From: Blastocatellia bacterium
GTDB lineage: Bacteria; Acidobacteriota; Blastocatellia; Chloracidobacteriales; JADJPF01
DNA: 10,857 bases
Reading direction: 5' to 3'
NCBI GenBank assembly: GCA_023265235.1
Contig: JAHFUF010000095.1
Location: 1 to 10,857 of the forward strand
The position numbers and the translations under genes were made by a program. The notes beneath the pieces were generated by a model that made no database searches, was not told the origin of the DNA, and saw only the letters and a program-made list of their open reading frames with translations. This document shows, in pieces, positions 7,372 through 10,857 of this stretch. Position 1 is the stretch's first letter; every line of letters starts with the position of its first letter.

Positions 7372-8214
7372 ATGTTTGGTTGGCAGAAAAGCCCTCAAGA
7401 CCCCAATAGACCGTTAAAATATGGCTTACTTGCTGGTAATGGTCGCTTCCCCTTCCTAGTGCTTGATGCTGCTCGCTCTCAAGGTGTAGAAATGGTAGTA
7501 GCTGCAATTAAGGAAGAAACCTTCCTTGATTTAGCTGCTCATACTAAAACCATTGAATGGATGGGCATAGGTCAATTAGGAAAGCTAATAAACTTTTTTA
7601 AACGTGAAGGTGTAACACACGCGTTAATGGCTGGCCAAGTTAAACATACACAGATTTTTAGTGGAGCAATTCCAGATTTTCGTATGGTAAAACTCCTAGC
7701 TAGCCTGCTCACTAAAAATACTAATAGCCTAATTGGAGCAGTAACAAAAGAGTTTGCTAGCGAAGGAATTACGGTAATTGATTCAACTACATTCCTTACC
7801 CCTCTCCTAGCTCCTAAAGGGGTATTAACTCTTAGATCTCCTAGTGAAAAAGAGCTTGCAGATATTAATTATGGTATAGAAGTGGCCAATGAAATCGCAC
7901 GTCTAGACCTAGGACAAACCATTGTAGTTTGTGATCGTGCTGTAGTGGCAGTAGAAGCAATGGAAGGTACTGATGCAACGATCTTACGTGCTGGCACACT
8001 TTCTAATGGTCGTCCGCTTACAGTAGTTAAAGTAGCTAAGCCAAATCAAGATATGCGTTTTGATGTTCCTGTAGTAGGGTTGCCGACCATTGAAACTATG
8101 TTAAAAGCTGGAGCAACTTGTTTATCTATTACAGCTCATAAAACATTGCTATTTGATCGCCAAGAAGTATTAGCACTAGCAAATAAAAGTAATATTTCTA
8201 TTACTGGCACATAG
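7372..8214 (+). CDS. lpxI: UDP-2,3-diacylglucosamine hydrolase LpxI
   Basis: LpxI hydrolyses UDP-2,3-diacylglucosamine to lipid X (2,3-diacylglucosamine 1-phosphate) and UMP, the step in lipid A synthesis done by LpxH in E. coli. The 280-residue length is normal for the family (formerly DUF1009). Hallmarks are an N-terminal GLLAGNGRFP (18-27), HALMAGQVKHTQIF (83-96), VVAVEAMEGTDATI (191-204) and RFDVPVVGLPTI (229-240). D231 in the last motif matches the aspartate reported as essential in Caulobacter LpxI. About 15 residues precede the usual start of the fold. The ATG is 3 nt after the aminopeptidase stop with only a weak AGG at 7361-7363, which suggests translational coupling. LpxI genes commonly sit with lpxD, fabZ, lpxA and lpxB, and none is here. 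The protein is probably cytosolic or peripheral at the inner membrane. Confidence 0.93.
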   Translation: MFGWQKSPQDPNRPLKYGLLAGNGRFPFLVLDAARSQGVEMVVAAIKEETFLDLAAHTKTIEWMGIGQLGKLINFFKREGVTHALMAGQVKHTQIFSGAIPDFRMVKLLASLLTKNTNSLIGAVTKEFASEGITVIDSTTFLTPLLAPKGVLTLRSPSEKELADINYGIEVANEIARLDLGQTIVVCDRAVVAVEAMEGTDATILRAGTLSNGRPLTVVKVAKPNQDMRFDVPVVGLPTIETMLKAGATCLSITAHKTLLFDRQEVLALANKSNISITGT

Positions 8215-8320
8215 CCAATAAACGTTTTGCAAAAATGAAATATTTATCAAAGTAAAAGCACTAATAAGATTATAGTCACAGTCTTAAATTACTAACTCAA
8301 ATACCTGCGCAGTTGCTTTG

Positions 8321-8326
8321 TATAAT
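8321..8326 (+). promoter_or_regulatory. Possible -10 box ahead of the 8399 gene
   Basis: A perfect TATAAT sits 73 nt before the ATG at 8399 in the 184-nt gap after lpxI, and would start transcription of the 8399-9745 gene pair. No good -35 hexamer lies at 16-18 nt upstream. In AT-rich DNA such a hexamer can arise by chance. The rest of the gap (8215-8398) holds no terminator, RNA gene or coding region that I can see. GAAGGG at 8388-8393 is a moderate ribosome site for the 8399 start. Confidence 0.3.
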
Positions 8327-8398
8327 GTTAATAATCTTGTGTATATTTGTAGACTTCATCTAACAAATTTATCAAAACCAAACACTTGAAGGGTCAAA

Positions 8399-8863
8399 AT
8401 GTCAGCATCAGAAGATTTTATTGAAGTTAATGTTCTACCCCTACCAGATGGGCAAAGTAATGCTTTTTGTATTGAGCTACATGTTCAAGATTCAGAATTA
8501 AACCCACAACCCTTTGTTATCATACTTGGGTTTCAGATGGAAGATAGCCAAGTTCCAGGACTTAATCTTAACGAAGATGCTATTAATCAACCAGAAGTAG
8601 CATTTAAGTTAGCAAAAGATTTATTATTCTGTGGTTCAGATGAAATACCTCCATTAACAGATATTCCTCCAGATGAGTGCCTCCCAGGTAAAACTGGTTA
8701 TTACTACCCTATTGATACAGAAATGGAGTTTGAAAACCAAGGCCAAACAGAAATAAAAATGCAGCAATGGCATGTTAGTATTTTCCAATCGCCTGTTGAA
8801 AAACCTCTTGACCGTCAACAGCTTTTTAAGATGATACAAAATTTGTTTAACAAACATCTCTAA
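8399..8863 (+). CDS. Acidic protein of unknown function
   Basis: I do not recognise this 154-residue protein. It is acidic and has no signal peptide or membrane segment. The first half looks like beta strands (about 7-12, 21-29 and 37-46, with FIEVNVLPL, AFCIELHVQ and FVIILGFQM). A Pro/Asp-rich segment follows (about 82-100), then another strand-like stretch (about 108-130, with QQWHVSIFQSP) and a C-terminal helix (about 138-152, QQLFKMIQNLFNKH). GAAGGG at 8388-8393 supports the start. The SirB1-like gene begins 27 nt downstream, so the two may be co-expressed. It contains three isolated cysteines (C24, C78, C94) with no clear metal motif. Amino-acid use is normal, so a real protein is likely, but its function is open. 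Confidence 0.75.
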   Translation: MSASEDFIEVNVLPLPDGQSNAFCIELHVQDSELNPQPFVIILGFQMEDSQVPGLNLNEDAINQPEVAFKLAKDLLFCGSDEIPPLTDIPPDECLPGKTGYYYPIDTEMEFENQGQTEIKMQQWHVSIFQSPVEKPLDRQQLFKMIQNLFNKHL

Positions 8864-8867
8864 AGCT

Positions 8868-8887
8868 AAAAAGTTAAAAAGTTAAAA
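8868..8887 (+). repeat. 8-bp repeat before the SirB1-like gene
   Basis: AAAAAGTT occurs twice in a row (8868-8883), followed by a partial third copy, AAAA. It fills the place where a ribosome site would be expected for the ATG at 8891, and no Shine-Dalgarno sequence is present. It may be an A-rich, unstructured translation-start region or simple slippage. Confidence 0.6.
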
Positions 8888-8890
8888 CCT

Positions 8891-9745
8891 ATGCCTAGAG
8901 AAAACTTTGACAATTTATCAAAAGCTTTTGCTATAGAAATACTTAAACCTGATACAGAAGCTGACCTTGGGCGCGCTGCTCTCTTAATGGCTAAGTGTGA
9001 ATACCCTAGCCTAGATGTAGATTTCTATCTTTCTCATTTAGATGAAATTGCTAGTGCTATTAACTCTAGCCTACCGCAAAATGCTGCTTTGATAAACCCA
9101 ATACTTTCAATCAAGCAAATCAACGAATATATTTATGAGGAATTAGCTTTTCGAGGTAACAAGGAAAACTACTATGACCCAAGAAACAGTTTTCTCAATG
9201 AAGTATTAGTACGTCGATTAGGAATCCCTATCACTCTTTCTGTTTTCTATATGGAGCTTGCACGCCGATTAGGCTTAAAGATTGAAGGTGTAGGAATGCC
9301 AGGACATTTTCTAATGAAATGTTATACAGAAGATCAAGAAATTATCCTAGACGCTTTTAATCAAGGGCAAATATTAGATAAAACTGACTGTCAACAACTT
9401 GTTAATAATGTTTATGGTTCAGATGTAGAATTAAAACCTTCCTTCTTTCGCACTGTAAGCAAAAAAGAAATTTTAATTCGTATGTTACACAACTTAAAAA
9501 ATATCTATCTTTCTTCTAGTGATCACCCACGCGCACTTGCTACTATAGAGCGACTCTTACTACTTACACCTAAAGCAATTAATGAGGTAAAGGATCGTGG
9601 TTTAGTCTATTATTACTTAGGTAAATATTCTTTAGCAATTGCAGACTTAGAGTTTTATTTAAACTGCGCACCAAAAGGTCAAGAGACTGAAATAGTACGT
9701 AAAAGTTTGCAGAAAATTAAATCAAAAATAGCATCACTAAACTAA
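8891..9745 (+). CDS. SirB1-family transglutaminase-fold protein with TPR-like tail
   Basis: The central region (about 70-165) matches the SirB1/transglutaminase-core-2 family. It has FLNEVLVRRLGIPITLSVFY (101-120), ARRLGLKIEGVGMPGHFLMK (124-143) and IILDAFNQGQIL (151-162). H139 and D154 sit where the His and Asp of the papain-like triad are expected. The position that would hold the nucleophilic Cys appears to be Thr or Ser (T115/S117), as is common in this family, so catalysis is doubtful. The C-terminus (about 195-282) looks like TPR helices (RALATIERLLLL, YYLGKYSLAIADLEFYL). No signal peptide is visible. The role of the family is poorly known. The gene follows the 8399 gene by 27 nt and lacks a ribosome site. 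Confidence 0.88.
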   Translation: MPRENFDNLSKAFAIEILKPDTEADLGRAALLMAKCEYPSLDVDFYLSHLDEIASAINSSLPQNAALINPILSIKQINEYIYEELAFRGNKENYYDPRNSFLNEVLVRRLGIPITLSVFYMELARRLGLKIEGVGMPGHFLMKCYTEDQEIILDAFNQGQILDKTDCQQLVNNVYGSDVELKPSFFRTVSKKEILIRMLHNLKNIYLSSSDHPRALATIERLLLLTPKAINEVKDRGLVYYYLGKYSLAIADLEFYLNCAPKGQETEIVRKSLQKIKSKIASLN

Positions 9746-9809
9746 ACCCTTAATTCTAATTAGCTAAGTAAAATCATAAATTTTTAGAGCATAAAAATGA
9801 AGTAATAAA

Positions 9810-10712
9810 ATGAGTACTACAAGAAGGCTAAAAGAAGCAGGATTAATCCATCCACCTAGTTTTGTCCCACATAACATTCATTATGAAACAATTATGGGTT
9901 CGGTTGCTTATGGGGTTTCATCTGATACTTCAGATATGGATGTTTATGGGTTTTGTATCCCTCCTAAAGATATGATTTTCCCTCATTTAGCAGGAGAAAT
10001 TCTAGGGTTTGGTAGTCAAGTCAAGCGATTTGAGCAGTACCAAGAACACCATATTTTAGATAAAAGTGCTTTGGCTGGTTCAGGGCGAACTTATGATATT
10101 GCAATTTATTCTATTATTAAATATTTTCAATTATGTATGGAAAATAACCCTAACATGATTGATTCGCTGTTTACACCAGCTAATTGTGTTTTGCATATCA
10201 CTAAAGTTGGGAACATGGTTAGGGAAAGTCGCCATATGTTTTTGCACAAAGGATCTTGGCATAAATTCAAAGGCTATGCCTATTCTCAACTCCATAAAAT
10301 GACAACCAAAAACCCTATTGGCCATCGTCTAGAGATTAGGGAAGCCTATGGATTTGATGTCAAATTTGCTTATCACGTAGTGCGTTTACTTAATGAAGTA
10401 GAACAGATTTTGATTGAAGGCGACATTGACCTTCAACAAAACCGAGAACAATTAAAATCTATTCGTCGTGGTGAATGGAAAGAAGAAGAAATTAGGGAAT
10501 ATTTTGCTAATAAAGAACGTGACCTAGAAAAGCTTTATGTAGAAAGCAAGCTACCTCACTCACCGGACGAAGCAAAAATCAAGAAATTGCTCCTAGAATG
10601 CCTAGAAGAACATTATGGTAATTTAGAAGATTGTATTATCAACCCAGACGCAGCAATTTCAGCTTTAAGAGAAATTCAAACCGTTTTAGAAAAAGTCAAA
10701 GATTTAATTTAA
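9810..10712 (+). CDS. Pol-beta superfamily nucleotidyltransferase (RlaP/YcgL-like)
   Basis: The N-terminal half carries the nucleotidyltransferase signature: a Gly-Ser pair (G30-S31 in IMGSVAYGVS) followed by the metal-binding D42 and D44 in SDTSDMDVYG. A candidate third carboxylate is D96 in YDIAIYS. Later segments, YFQLCMENNPNMIDSLFTP (105-123) and FKGYAYSQ (153-160), fit the group that includes RNA-ligase-adjacent RlaP, YcgL and T4 NrdC.11-like proteins. The C-terminal half (about 190-300) is helical and charged. It probably transfers a nucleotide to an RNA, protein or small-molecule target, which cannot be named. No RNA ligase, kinase or antitoxin-like partner lies nearby on this side. 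A 64-nt AT-rich gap separates it from the SirB1-like gene and only a weak GAAG (9799-9802) precedes the ATG. Confidence 0.87.
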   Translation: MSTTRRLKEAGLIHPPSFVPHNIHYETIMGSVAYGVSSDTSDMDVYGFCIPPKDMIFPHLAGEILGFGSQVKRFEQYQEHHILDKSALAGSGRTYDIAIYSIIKYFQLCMENNPNMIDSLFTPANCVLHITKVGNMVRESRHMFLHKGSWHKFKGYAYSQLHKMTTKNPIGHRLEIREAYGFDVKFAYHVVRLLNEVEQILIEGDIDLQQNREQLKSIRRGEWKEEEIREYFANKERDLEKLYVESKLPHSPDEAKIKKLLLECLEEHYGNLEDCIINPDAAISALREIQTVLEKVKDLI

Positions 10713-10721
10713 AAATTAGTT

Positions 10722-10857
10722 ATGGACAGTATTTTTGGCTGGATATTAAGTTTATTTATAATTGTTAGTATAGTTTGGCTACTTGTCTATGATTATCAAC
10801 GTAAAAAGCATCGTGGTGACAAAGAATTCGTCAAAGACTTAGAAATACAAGGAATTC
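10722..10857 (+). CDS. Start of a small membrane protein, cut by the right edge
   Basis: An ATG 9 nt after the nucleotidyltransferase stop opens a frame that stays open to the window end (45 codons). It begins MDSIFGWILSLF. Residues about 5-24 form one clear membrane helix, followed at once by a basic patch (QRKKHR) and then a charged segment. By the positive-inside rule, the C-terminal side should be cytoplasmic. No Shine-Dalgarno site is visible, so coupling to the upstream gene is possible. Only the N-terminus is seen, so the family cannot be named. Confidence 0.6.
   Translation, partial: MDSIFGWILSLFIIVSIVWLLVYDYQRKKHRGDKEFVKDLEIQGI

Noticed and set aside
8204..8216. Short TGGC/GCCA inverted repeat at the lpxI stop as a terminator
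   Set aside because: The stem is only 4 bp and no T-run follows, so it is too weak to call.
8325..8363. Tiny 12-codon hydrophobic open frame in the gap after lpxI
   Set aside because: It starts inside the candidate -10 box, has no ribosome site and is too short to support a gene call.
8654..8857. Minus-strand open frame of 67 codons
   Set aside because: It overlaps the plus-strand acidic protein gene and shows no recognisable motif. The plus frame has a better start and context.
10131..10325. Minus-strand open frame of 64 codons
   Set aside because: It lies within the nucleotidyltransferase gene and has no supporting signal.
10824..10857. Two GAATTC sites, one exactly at the window end
   Set aside because: Short palindromes are common in AT-rich DNA, and the end placement is probably coincidence or a slicing effect. 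It does not show a cloning junction.

Overview
The window is AT-rich bacterial DNA with tightly packed genes. Ten of the eleven coding regions lie on the plus strand. A UDP-2,3-diacylglucosamine hydrolase (LpxI) implies a Gram-negative cell that makes lipid A. The PEGA/FGE-like protein, the M1 aminopeptidase with a HEAT tail and the zinc-ribbon/PDZ protein would suit an Acidobacteriota (Blastocatellia-like) or related environmental lineage. That placement is inference from domain architecture and is weak. I see no phage, transposon, CRISPR, tRNA or rRNA signals, and no stretch over 300 bases without a gene.

Left part (1-4196). The window opens inside a gene whose 5' end is missing. It encodes a basic segment, a PEGA-like domain, a Pro/Thr/Asn-rich linker and a formylglycine-generating-enzyme-like domain without the usual cysteine pair. 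Next come a REC-GAF-PAS response regulator with no effector domain, a YkgJ-type cysteine-cluster protein 8 nt further on, and a membrane-anchored protein with an N-terminal zinc ribbon and two PDZ domains. Signalling and metal-binding modules dominate this part.

Middle (4198-8214). One minus-strand gene, a small zinc-ribbon membrane protein, meets the PDZ gene tail to tail with 1 nt between the stop codons. A GC-rich palindrome that can fold in two ways lies just past the junction. The minus-strand gene appears to have an extended -10 promoter only a few bases before its ATG, which predicts a nearly leaderless mRNA. On the plus strand, a TTG-started M1 metallo-aminopeptidase with a C-terminal HEAT-like region is followed after 3 nt by lpxI, so the two are probably co-transcribed.

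Right part (8399-10857). An acidic protein of unknown function is followed after 27 nt by a SirB1-like transglutaminase-fold protein with a TPR-like tail. Then come a Pol-beta-superfamily nucleotidyltransferase resembling the RlaP/YcgL group and, 9 nt later, the start of a small membrane protein cut off by the right edge.

No single stretch clearly forms a new defence or biosynthetic system. The best leads are the cysteine-less FGE-like domain, the effector-less response regulator paired with the YkgJ protein, the two convergent zinc-ribbon membrane proteins, and the orphan nucleotidyltransferase.
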